From Patescibacteria group bacterium (GTDB taxonomy: Bacteria; Patescibacteriota; Patescibacteriia; UBA2591; PGYQ01), in contig JAGVFS010000083.1 of the NCBI GenBank assembly GCA_020057535.1, positions 1 through 14,889 on the forward strand: a DNA stretch of 14,889 nt, read 5' to 3'. The position numbers were made by a program, and so were the translations under genes. The notes under the pieces are model-generated. The model searched no databases and was not told the DNA's origin. It saw only the letters and a program-made list of their open reading frames with translations. Positions 7,137 through 13,329 of the stretch are shown piece by piece. Numbering within the stretch: the stretch's first letter is position 1; the number at the start of each line of letters is the position of its first letter.

Positions 7137-7663
7137 CTAAACTTTGGCAAATTTCTTGAAATATGAGATAATATAAAAATATGAATATTCCAATTTTACA
7201 AATACCCAAAGATATTCAAATATTTTGCCAAAACTATAAAAATAATTTCAGCGTGCCGCAATTTAAACACTTTGAAAATTTTATTACAGGGATAATTATT
7301 AATGATAAAGCTGATATTTATACTTTAAGCAAAGGATTTGAACAAGGTAGACATTACGATAGTTTGCATCATTTTGTTTCTGAGAGTGATTGGAATATGG
7401 AAGAAATTATGAAAACTTCCATATCGGTTATTAAACATTTACCAGATGAAAGCAAAAGATTTTCTTTTAAAGGGTGGTTAATAATAGATGATTCTTTGAT
7501 TGAAAAATTTGGAAAAATGATGGAAGCCGTTAGTAAACAATATGATCATACAGAGCAAAGATATTTTAAATACGCTCACTGTCTAGTCGCGCTTATTTAT
7601 GCAGATAAAAATGGAAACCGTTATCCTTTAAAATTTGATCTTTATCAAACTGAAGATGATTGT
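7137..7663 (+). mobile_element. Truncated insertion sequence (left end plus partial transposase)
   Basis: The left terminal repeat, ACTAAACTTTGGCAAA (7136-7151), begins 2 nt after the rpoD stop and matches the ends of the two MITE-like elements at 3109 and 5581. It is followed by a transposase promoter and the first ~160 codons of a DDE transposase. No right terminal repeat occurs before 7950, and coding similarity switches to an aminoacyl-tRNA synthetase tail at about 7660-7690, so the right half has been lost by deletion or recombination. The precise junction is an inference. Confidence 0.6.
7144..7172 (+). promoter_or_regulatory. Transposase promoter within the IS left end
   Basis: TTGGCA (7144-7149), 17 nt, then GATAAT (7167-7172): each hexamer matches consensus at five of six positions. 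The -35 box is part of the terminal inverted repeat. The -10 box ends 8 nt before the ATG at 7181, so the transposase mRNA is probably leaderless. Confidence 0.55.
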
Positions 7664-7720
7664 CAAGAAATAACGGATTCGCTAGTTCGACAAAATATAA
7701 AATCAGAATATTACGAATGA
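7181..7720 (+). CDS. Truncated DDE transposase (IS701/IS4-like) fused to a synthetase remnant
   Basis: A 179-residue frame. Residues ~1-160 look like the N-terminal half of a DDE transposase: LHHFVSESDWNMEEI (62-76) resembles the conserved 'FvsespWd' stretch of IS701-type enzymes, and WLIIDDSLIEKFGK (99-112) contains the first catalytic Asp. YDHTEQR and HCLVALIYADKNGNRYPL continue the catalytic core. The second Asp and the Glu are missing, so it cannot be active. From about residue 162 the sequence fits better with an asparaginyl-tRNA synthetase C-terminus, which continues in the same frame beyond the TGA at 7718-7720. Family assignment to IS701/DDE_5 is from motif resemblance only. Confidence 0.6.
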   Translation: MNIPILQIPKDIQIFCQNYKNNFSVPQFKHFENFITGIIINDKADIYTLSKGFEQGRHYDSLHHFVSESDWNMEEIMKTSISVIKHLPDESKRFSFKGWLIIDDSLIEKFGKMMEAVSKQYDHTEQRYFKYAHCLVALIYADKNGNRYPLKFDLYQTEDDCQEITDSLVRQNIKSEYYE

Positions 7721-7870
7721 TATATAAATTTACGAAAACTTCCAAACTATAAAACAACTTCTGGCTTTGGATTGGGAATAGAAAGATTCATCACTTGGAG
7801 CTTGTATCGCGATGATATTAAAGATGCAATTTTATATCCAAGATTAAAAAACATTAAGACATATCCTTAA
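7664..7870 (+). pseudogene. asnS: C-terminal remnant of an asparaginyl-tRNA synthetase-like gene
   Basis: After the TGA at 7718-7720 the same frame continues YINLRKLPNY, then SGFGLGIERFITW and DIKDAILYPR, ending at TAA 7868-7870. This is class II synthetase motif 3 (GFGLGIER) and the C-terminus of the AsnRS subgroup; AspRS differs at GGIAFGLDR. The residue expected at the TGA is the Trp of the AsnRS 'Y-x-WYLDLR' motif, so a TGG to TGA change is the simplest explanation. Everything upstream of about residue -18 relative to that Trp has been replaced by transposase sequence. It is non-functional as a synthetase. The G+C is higher than in the left-hand genes, like the cassette downstream. Confidence 0.6.
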
Positions 7871-7876
7871 GAATAT

Positions 7877-7937
7877 AAGGAGTTTTTGATTTTGGGCAGA
7901 GGGGTTAGGGGTGAATGCCCAAAATCAAAAACGCCTT
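7877..7937 (+). terminator. Strong hairpin terminator between convergent units
   Basis: A 22-bp stem, 7877-7898 pairing with 7916-7937, with one mismatch (A7881/G7933), encloses a 17-nt loop; the inner 17 bp, GTTTTTGATTTTGGGCA and its complement, are perfect. TTTTT follows on the plus strand, so it is a Rho-independent terminator for the asnS-like remnant. It also lies just beyond the stop of the minus-strand methyltransferase and probably ends the cassette transcript too, though the U-tract on that side is weaker. The loop is G-rich (GAGGGGTTAGGGGTG). Confidence 0.85.
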
Positions 7938-7949
7938 TTTGAATTTTAA

Positions 7950-8633
7950 CTATCTTTTCCTTCCTAAATACGACCAAAATATTTGAGGTTTATACGATGT
8001 CGGGTTTGGAAGCGGCAAATTATTAAAGAGATAGAGGTGCTCGGTGATAAAATATAGATAGAAATTATTATATATATCATCAGACGAAAGCCTGATAGGC
8101 CCGTCATTAGTTGGAGAAGGAATCATTCTATTTGAGAAAGAACGTAAGAAAAAAATCCCCTCTCTTTTTAAAAGAGATGCTACTTTTTCTGCATATTTGT
8201 TTCTATCTGCTATCGGAACATGGTGGAAACATCCTTGGTCAAAAATAAAATCAAAAGTTCCCTTAAGCCCTTTTTCTTCTAGTTTCAGAAAATCACAACA
8301 AATAAAATTCACATCAGCTCCTACGAGTTTTGCATATTTCTTAGCTACCTCTATTGTTTTAGGAATAAAGTCAATGCCGGTAACGTTCATGCCATGCTTC
8401 GCTAAAAAGCAAGATTCAACGCCGATACTGCATCCAACCTCAAGGACTTTCATGCCAGGTGAAATTACCCGATCTTTTAAGAGCCTTTGAAGCTCTGTCC
8501 CAACTGCTAATGTGATCCATGGCGTATTCGTAAGATCCATTTTATTTTCTTGTTTTTTGTCAAAAAATTTCTTTACGCTATCTAAATTTGATTGCAATAA
8601 AAAATTTTCAAAATTTTCTTGTGGTTTTTCCAT
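7950..8633 (-). CDS. Class I SAM-dependent methyltransferase
   Basis: A 227-residue soluble protein with a Rossmann methyltransferase fold. Motif I is VLEVGCSIG (63-71), the acidic residue that binds the SAM ribose is D88 in TGIDF, motif II-like CCDF lies at 112-115, and FDFIFDQGCFHHV (127-139) is the post-motif strand typical of small-molecule methyltransferases. The acceptor is not predictable. It is the last gene of the minus-strand cassette, 16 nt after the radical SAM gene, and ends (TAG) 12 nt from the shared terminator. No SD precedes the ATG. Base composition is like the rest of the cassette and unlike rpoD or dnaG. The partnership suggests it methylates a cassette product (O-, N- or C-methylation). 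Confidence 0.85.
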   Translation of the reverse strand: MEKPQENFENFLLQSNLDSVKKFFDKKQENKMDLTNTPWITLAVGTELQRLLKDRVISPGMKVLEVGCSIGVESCFLAKHGMNVTGIDFIPKTIEVAKKYAKLVGADVNFICCDFLKLEEKGLKGTFDFIFDQGCFHHVPIADRNKYAEKVASLLKREGIFFLRSFSNRMIPSPTNDGPIRLSSDDIYNNFYLYFITEHLYLFNNLPLPNPTSYKPQIFWSYLGRKR

Positions 8634-8649
8634 ATTAAGATTAATTTAA

Positions 8650-9654
8650 TTATTTTAATTTAATTATTGTATACAAATTAATGGGACACTTTTCACAATA
8701 AAAGAACAAATTTTCTCTAAAATCATCAAATTTTTTACTCTGCCATATTTCCGTGAAAGATGTGTTGAATAAATTTCCCATTATTGGTTCGTGCGTATAT
8801 TCGACAGCATTGCAAGGATGAACATCTCCGTTTGCAAGAATTAAGGCGAACCACTGAGGCCTAGTACACTTTTTTAATTTTTGACTTTTGGGTCGATATA
8901 ATCCGTTCGCCCAATCGGCATCAGATATTCTTTTAGAAAAGAGATTTTTCAGTGCGAACTCATTCTCGTTGCTGTTTTTTTCTGGCAAACCGGAAATTTC
9001 GTTCAAACAATCTTTAATAATTTTGTCTCGGAAATTTAAAATTTCGTTAATGTCTAACTGTAACTCCTGGTTAAAATCACCCTCTAAGTAAGATATTGCC
9101 ATTTCAGATACTCCTAACTCTCTATTTAATTTTATCAAACCTGGGATATGTTTATAATTATTTTTGTTTATCAATGTTTGGGTTTTTATTTTAAAATCAG
9201 GAAATTTTTCTTGCAAATTAGAAAAAATTCTTATTGTATTTACAGCGCTTTGCCATAATCCATGTTTATTTCTCATTTTATCGTGTATATCGGGTTTGTG
9301 GCTATATAGCGAAACATAAACGCTGTTTAATCCAGCATTAACCATGTCCACAGCTTTATCTGTAGTTAAAACACTGCCGTTGGTATTTATATTGACAAAA
9401 CAATTTCTGTTTTTACCTGCCTTAACTAATTCCAGAAGGCCGGGGAAAAGAGTTGGCTCACCTCCGCTTATATCGATTCTTTCCAAACCCAAAGAAATAG
9501 CTTCATCGAAAATTTTTTGCCAATCTTGAACATTAAGATTATTTTTCCCCAACAGGCTCCTATGCAGAAGTTTCCTTGTTCCACAAGTGGAACAATTCGC
9601 CGTGCAGGCAAATGTCGGCTTTATTACAAGGTGTTTTATTTTGTATATATTCAT
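8650..9654 (-). CDS. Radical SAM protein with C-terminal SPASM-like cluster domain
   Basis: A 334-residue protein. The N-terminal radical SAM motif is C17-x3-C21-x2-C24, which ligates the [4Fe-4S] cluster that cleaves SAM; GGEP (64-67) binds the SAM methionine, and the TIM-barrel strands NINTNG and VYVSLYS follow. The C-terminal part has C263, C281 and C320-x2-C323 (CTRP, HPCN, CEKC), with the 'NGDVHPC...GNL...EIW' pattern of SPASM/Twitch auxiliary-cluster domains. Such enzymes perform peptide modification, sugar dehydrogenation or cofactor chemistry; no precursor peptide gene is visible nearby. It lies 7 nt behind lysS and 16 nt before the methyltransferase, so the three are surely co-transcribed. 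The substrate is unknown. Confidence 0.9.
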   Translation of the reverse strand: MNIYKIKHLVIKPTFACTANCSTCGTRKLLHRSLLGKNNLNVQDWQKIFDEAISLGLERIDISGGEPTLFPGLLELVKAGKNRNCFVNINTNGSVLTTDKAVDMVNAGLNSVYVSLYSHKPDIHDKMRNKHGLWQSAVNTIRIFSNLQEKFPDFKIKTQTLINKNNYKHIPGLIKLNRELGVSEMAISYLEGDFNQELQLDINEILNFRDKIIKDCLNEISGLPEKNSNENEFALKNLFSKRISDADWANGLYRPKSQKLKKCTRPQWFALILANGDVHPCNAVEYTHEPIMGNLFNTSFTEIWQSKKFDDFRENLFFYCEKCPINLYTIIKLK

Positions 9655-9661
9655 TTTGAAA

Positions 9662-11152
9662 TTATTTATCTGGCTTAAGTAATGGAAACATCACAACGTC
9701 ACGTAAATTTGGTTGTTGTGTCAAGAGTGCAACTATTCTATCAATGCCCATTCCCCAGCCTGACACCGGAGGTATTCCATATTCCATAGCCTCAACAAAT
9801 TCGTCGTCTTTAAGCATTGCTTCTTCGTCCCCATGTTTTCGCATATCCATTTGTTTTTCAAATCTTTCTTTTTGATCAACCGGATCAATCAGTTCGCTAT
9901 ACGCATTAACTATTTCCCATCCATTTATAATCAATTGAAACCGATCAGTTACCATAGGATTATCATCGTTTCTTCTAGCCAATGGAGAAATATCTATCGG
10001 ATGATGAATTAGAAAAGTTGGTTCAATAATTTTCTCTCGCGAAACCGCTTTGTATAATGCATCTATAAGATTTCCTCGGCCAAGACTCTCAATTTTATCA
10101 ATAGAAATTTTCTTCTCCTTAATAATATTTTTTAATTCTTTAACGTCGGGGAACTCGTCAATATCGATTCCGCAGTCCTGCAAAATTAAATTCTTAAAGG
10201 AAACCGTTTTCCAGGGCAACGAAAGATCAACTTTTACTAATTCTCCTTTACGGTTCAATATTTCTATTTTTAATTCCCCCTTTATTTTCTTTATAATCTC
10301 AGCTAACATTTGCTCTGTAAAACGCATATTCATTTTATAATCCCAATAAGCGCAATAATGCTCCACCATAGTAAAATCCTGCAGATGACTTGGATCCACC
10401 CCCTCGTTGCGGAATGATCTAGCTACCTCATAGATTTTCTCAAAACCGCCGATTATTGCTTCTTTAAGATATATTTCTGGCGCAATTCTCAAATAGACAT
10501 CATTGCCGTAAGCGTTATGATGAGATTTAAACGGTTTGGCCAAAGCTCCAGAAGGGGTATTGCAAAGAATAGGAGTTTCGACTTCTATAAAACCATTATC
10601 ATGATAATGGTTTCTGAGCTCCCACAAAAACCTACTCCTTATTATAAATCTTTTTTTAGTTTCTTCATTCATTATTAGATCCAAATATCTTTTTCTATAT
10701 TTCAATTCCGTATCTTTTATTCCATGCCATTTTTCCGGAAGCGGCCTCATGGCTTTACTTAAGAATTCATATTTTTTAACCATAATGGAAATTTCCCCTT
10801 TTTTTGTCACAAAAACTTCTCCCTCTACACCGAGGAAATCTCCCATATTTAGAAAGTTTAATATTGTTTTATATTCTACCTTCCCTATAACATCCTCTTT
10901 AAATATAATCTGTACCCTACCGTAAAAATCTTGCAGATGAGCGAAAGTAATTTTACCCATATCCCTTAGCAAAACAACTCTTCCTGCAGACTTAACTCTG
11001 GCTCCTACGGCCATTTTTTTAATTTGATCTAAAGCCGTCTCTTTATTATATTTCGATCCGAATGGAATAATTTTTTTCTCTCTCATCAGTTTAATGATTT
11101 CTATACGGTTTCTTCTTTCATTATTAAGATTAGTCTCTTTATTATTTTGCAT
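9662..11152 (-). CDS. lysS: Class II lysyl-tRNA synthetase
   Basis: A 496-residue enzyme, the family's normal length, that charges tRNA-Lys with lysine. An N-terminal OB-fold anticodon-binding domain (about 50-135, with GRVVLLRDMGKITFAHLQD) is followed by the class II catalytic core: motif 1 ending GFIEVETP (187-194), motif 2 FRNEGVDPSHLQDFTMVE (247-264) and motif 3 GWGMGIDRI (465-473). YLRIAPEIYLK and the C-terminal FPLLKP are LysRS-specific. All catalytic motifs look intact, so it should be active. It is the central gene of the cassette, 10 nt after the phosphoribosyltransferase and 7 nt before the radical SAM gene. Whether it is the cell's only LysRS, or a second copy supplying lysyl-tRNA or lysyl-AMP to the cassette pathway, cannot be told from this window. 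Confidence 0.95.
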   Translation of the reverse strand: MQNNKETNLNNERRNRIEIIKLMREKKIIPFGSKYNKETALDQIKKMAVGARVKSAGRVVLLRDMGKITFAHLQDFYGRVQIIFKEDVIGKVEYKTILNFLNMGDFLGVEGEVFVTKKGEISIMVKKYEFLSKAMRPLPEKWHGIKDTELKYRKRYLDLIMNEETKKRFIIRSRFLWELRNHYHDNGFIEVETPILCNTPSGALAKPFKSHHNAYGNDVYLRIAPEIYLKEAIIGGFEKIYEVARSFRNEGVDPSHLQDFTMVEHYCAYWDYKMNMRFTEQMLAEIIKKIKGELKIEILNRKGELVKVDLSLPWKTVSFKNLILQDCGIDIDEFPDVKELKNIIKEKKISIDKIESLGRGNLIDALYKAVSREKIIEPTFLIHHPIDISPLARRNDDNPMVTDRFQLIINGWEIVNAYSELIDPVDQKERFEKQMDMRKHGDEEAMLKDDEFVEAMEYGIPPVSGWGMGIDRIVALLTQQPNLRDVVMFPLLKPDK

Positions 11153-11162
11153 ATTTTATAAT

Positions 11163-11642
11163 TTAATTTTGAACTTTTGAAAGTTTACCATCGCAAGCAA
11201 CGCGAATTAAACACTTAGCTTTTAGTCCGGTTTCTTTTTCAATTCTCTCCAACCCACCATACCCGATTTTTTCTGCAACTGCGACGATACTCAAAATACG
11301 AATGCCCGCGTTCCTTAATAGCTTAATCATCGCTATTAGTGTGCCTCCCGTGTCAATTATATCTTCAACTAAAATCACCCTGTCTCTTTTTTTTACGCCA
11401 TGCAAATACATTTTACCATGAGTATATGAATTTCTGAAATCTATGCACAAAGCCCCCCTTAGACCGGGCGGATTCCATTTAACTAGCGCTAGAGATTTTT
11501 TCAGTTTATACGCCATTAATGCGGCAATATAACCACCGCGATCTTCTTCTCCCACGATTTTATTTGCCTTATCAAAGTTTGTAGCCCCGGATAACTCCTT
11601 AACTACGTCCTCCAATAGTTTATAACAAGTTTCCGGCTTCAT
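11163..11642 (-). CDS. Phosphoribosyltransferase (type I, APRT/OPRT-like), 5' end frameshifted
   Basis: A 159-residue type I PRTase. The PRPP-binding loop VILVEDIIDTGGTL (89-102) has the two acidic residues followed by TGGT. An early GEEDRGGYIAA (31-41) resembles the 'GieaRGfilaa' region of adenine PRTases. Such enzymes join a base to PRPP or, in salvage, form nucleotides. The start given is the first ATG in this frame, but residues similar to the expected N-terminus lie upstream in the +1 frame (11643-11727), so the native start is probably ATG 11727. This start has no SD and overlaps the upstream frame. The gene ends 10 nt before lysS. The base specificity is unknown; the cassette context suggests a nucleotide-linked pathway. 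Confidence 0.75.
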   Translation of the reverse strand: MKPETCYKLLEDVVKELSGATNFDKANKIVGEEDRGGYIAALMAYKLKKSLALVKWNPPGLRGALCIDFRNSYTHGKMYLHGVKKRDRVILVEDIIDTGGTLIAMIKLLRNAGIRILSIVAVAEKIGYGGLERIEKETGLKAKCLIRVACDGKLSKVQN

Positions 11643-11727
11643 GATCGATCAACTTATTGATAATATATTTTCTGCCCTCTATTTTGATAACCGGTTGTCG
11701 GTCGAATGCTTTAATAATTTCTCTCAT
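11620..11727 (-). pseudogene. Out-of-frame N-terminal segment of the phosphoribosyltransferase
   Basis: From ATG 11727 a 35-codon frame reads MREIIKAFDRQPV, IEGRKYIINKLIDHE and then a short tail to a TAA at 11620-11622. The 'PVxxIxGxxYxxNxLxDH' pattern is what I would expect at the N-terminus of this PRTase type. If one G is removed around 11636-11638 the frame runs directly into PETCYKLLEDVV of the downstream ORF. With this start the gap to the glycosyltransferase stop is 10 nt, matching other cassette gaps; with the downstream start it is 95 nt. It is either a true 1-nt insertion, an assembly error or, less likely, a programmed frameshift. Confidence 0.6.
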
Positions 11728-11737
11728 TTTATATTTG

Positions 11738-12976
11738 TTAATTTTTAGTAGTTTGTAAAATTTTTTCGGAAACTGATTTCGCCCCCTTGAAGAATGGAAT
11801 AAACTTTCTGATAGCAGATTTCTGCATAGTCACTAAATTTTTCTTTTTGTTAAAATCGTTTACTATCTTTCGGAATTTTTCTTTGTACTCTTTACGAAAT
11901 TCCGTATCATCAAAATACTTATTTGTAAAATACCTTATCATGGCCATAGACTCGTCTATTTTTCTTATGTTTATAAGATCTGAACAACTTAAGGTAAATA
12001 GTAGATTTGGAAATACAGAATCTCTCTTATTTTTTATTTTTTCAGTAATTATTAAATACTCATAAACATGGCCGTTATGATTGTCGGGCAAAAATATAAG
12101 AGGTGTGTTTGAAGCCAATGATTCAAATATAGTGGTAAATCCGCATGGAACCAACACCACGATGGCTCTATTTATTTCTTTCAAGAATTGTTCATGGTTT
12201 AATGCCACAAGATTGAATAAAACTTTCTTATCAAATCTACTTCTTTTAATAATTTCAATTACGCTCGGGTGTCCAGTTAAAACAAAGCGCTTGGCTGAGG
12301 AAAAATTTTTTATTTCCTCTGATATCAGATCGATAATCATTTTGGCATATCTGACTGCGGTACTCAAATTAGTTACGGGAGAAATACCTCCGCTAAGCGA
12401 TACTAAAACAGTGTCTTTTTTACATTTTTTAGCAAAAGTTAAATCAATCATTGATCCAACATTTTCAACCTTATTTTTGGTTTCTCTTATAAACTGTGGC
12501 GTACCTTGAGTAAAAATTCTATCAGAGAAAAGATGCCCTAGCAGTTGCCTGTCATCCGGCATCATTCTGCGAATTATTTTTATTCCTTGGTTTGAATCCA
12601 GACGTTTCAACGATTCAAATTTTTTTAAAACCTGCTTACTGTTTTTCCATATCCAAAAACGACTCATGCTATCAGCGTAAAAAACAGGGGTATTACTTTT
12701 CTTCCCCATGAACGCCAAAAATGGATCCATCACCGACACCACGGCGTCATAATTTTTAAAGTTTATCTTTAGGTAATCTTTGTTCGATTTTACACAAAAA
12801 ACGTTAATAAAAGATCCTGTCTTTTTGCAAAAATCAAAAGATGTATCTACACCAACAAAATCCACTAATGCACCTTGTTTTTTTAGTTCATGTCCAATAG
12901 CAGACGCTTTTCCTGCTGGTCCATAAGCCCATGATTGAGCGCCAACTAGAATTTTAGTTTTTTTATATTTTTTCAT
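11738..12976 (-). CDS. GT-B fold glycosyltransferase-like protein
   Basis: A 412-residue protein with a two-domain GT-B layout (MurG/UGT-like). The N-terminal Rossmann domain starts KILVGAQSWAYGPAGKASA (8-26), a Gly-rich acceptor-side loop followed by helix 'IGHELKKQGA'. The C-terminal domain starts with the beta-strand LVSLSGGISP (191-200), typical of the nucleotide-sugar binding half, and carries PCGFTTIFESLASNTPLIF (277-295), where a conserved Glu normally contacts the donor ribose. No signal peptide or membrane segment is evident, though the C-terminus is basic and could sit at the membrane. Donor and acceptor are unknown. It is the first gene of the minus-strand cassette, 353 bp from atpA. 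No SD precedes the ATG. Confidence 0.7.
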   Translation of the reverse strand: MKKYKKTKILVGAQSWAYGPAGKASAIGHELKKQGALVDFVGVDTSFDFCKKTGSFINVFCVKSNKDYLKINFKNYDAVVSVMDPFLAFMGKKSNTPVFYADSMSRFWIWKNSKQVLKKFESLKRLDSNQGIKIIRRMMPDDRQLLGHLFSDRIFTQGTPQFIRETKNKVENVGSMIDLTFAKKCKKDTVLVSLSGGISPVTNLSTAVRYAKMIIDLISEEIKNFSSAKRFVLTGHPSVIEIIKRSRFDKKVLFNLVALNHEQFLKEINRAIVVLVPCGFTTIFESLASNTPLIFLPDNHNGHVYEYLIITEKIKNKRDSVFPNLLFTLSCSDLINIRKIDESMAMIRYFTNKYFDDTEFRKEYKEKFRKIVNDFNKKKNLVTMQKSAIRKFIPFFKGAKSVSEKILQTTKN

Positions 12977-12996
12977 GCTGTGTTGATATAATTGAA

Positions 12997-13074
12997 TTAG
13001 CGAAAATATTTGGTAGAATAAATAAAAAATAATAAAATTAATAAATCGTTTTCGTAGCGGAGCAGAGAAAACAC
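12997..13074 (-). CDS. Possible 25-residue leader peptide ahead of the cassette
   Basis: A GTG at 13074-13072 starts a 25-codon frame ending at TAA 12997-12999, 20 nt before the glycosyltransferase ATG. It is preceded by AGAGGGG about 7 nt upstream, the only SD-like sequence in a good position in the whole window. The predicted peptide is hydrophobic in the middle (DLLILLFFIY). This could be a small membrane peptide or leader ORF, or chance. Confidence 0.2.
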   Translation of the reverse strand: MFSLLRYENDLLILLFFIYSTKYFR

Positions 13075-13128
13075 CTTATTACCCCTCTTAAATTAATAAA
13101 AAAGAAATTTTTAAATTTTTTAAAACAA

Positions 13129-13144
13129 TTGGGCGATAGCCCAA
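13129..13144 (-). terminator. Hairpin terminator between atpA and the cassette
   Basis: TTGGGC and GCCCAA flank a 4-nt GATA/TATC loop. On the minus strand the hairpin is followed by TTGTTTT, a usable U-tract. It would stop readthrough from atpA (stop 185 nt upstream) or end a short transcript started at the promoter near 13255. A 6-bp stem is modest. Confidence 0.5.
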
Positions 13145-13191
13145 AAAAGGAAAGGAATATTTCAGCTAACTCGTTTTTATATAAACTAAAT

Positions 13192-13223
13192 GTATAATAT
13201 CGACCTTTTGTTGCATATTATAC
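13192..13223. repeat. Nine-bp perfect inverted repeat
   Basis: GTATAATAT (13192-13200) and ATATTATAC (13215-13223) are exact complements around a 14-nt loop. It lies between the palindromic promoter and the terminator hairpin, and could form a stem in a minus-strand transcript or be a protein site. The arms contain only AT pairs plus one GC, so RNA stability would be low. Confidence 0.4.
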
Positions 13224-13231
13224 GAACTTAA

Positions 13232-13286
13232 TTGTTGACTAACGATACGTTAGAATTATACTACCTAATGTATCGTTAGCTAACAA
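13232..13286 (-). promoter_or_regulatory. Long palindromic promoter/operator (copy 2)
   Basis: Two 22-nt arms (13232-13253 and 13265-13286) form an imperfect palindrome around the 11-nt loop AATTATACTAC. Within it are two 15-bp dyads of the form CTAACG-N3-CGTTAG (13239-13253, exact; 13265-13279, one change), centred 26 bp apart. The loop contains TATAAT on the minus strand (13260-13255), with TTAGCT 17 nt upstream (13283-13278). On the plus strand TTGACT (13235-13240) and TATACT (13257-13262) are 16 nt apart, so the site might fire in both directions. About 36 bp match copy 1 at window start with two changes. The minus direction leads to the cassette, but a terminator hairpin intervenes at 13129. 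Confidence 0.6.
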
Positions 13287-13329
13287 CTAATAAAATAAAT
13301 TTTATTTTTTTATTTTTGCCTATTTAATT

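Noticed and set aside
7718..7720. TGA recoded as an amino acid (alternative genetic code)
   Set aside because: No internal TGA occurs in dnaG, rpoD, ychF, lysS, atpA or the others, and Trp and Gly use standard codons; a mutation in a broken fusion is simpler.
8197..8490. Plus-strand frame opposite the methyltransferase (and similar frames at 8888, 9344, 10050, 11787, 12081, 13887)
   Set aside because: Each lies antisense within a well-supported gene, has no recognisable motif, and is a shadow of the coding strand.
8650..12976. RiPP precursor peptide for the radical SAM enzyme
   Set aside because: Gaps between cassette genes are 7-16 nt and no small ORF with a leader/core pattern lies within or directly beside the operon.
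13169..13216. A 16-codon minus-strand ORF (MQQKVDIIHLV...) after promoter copy 2
   Set aside because: Too short, overlaps the inverted repeat, and has no supporting start signal beyond a nearby TATAAT.
13232..13286. Integron attC or IS200/IS605-type hairpin end
   Set aside because: The GTTRRRY core is not matched, no integrase or TnpA is present, and the promoter hexamer spacing explains the palindrome better.
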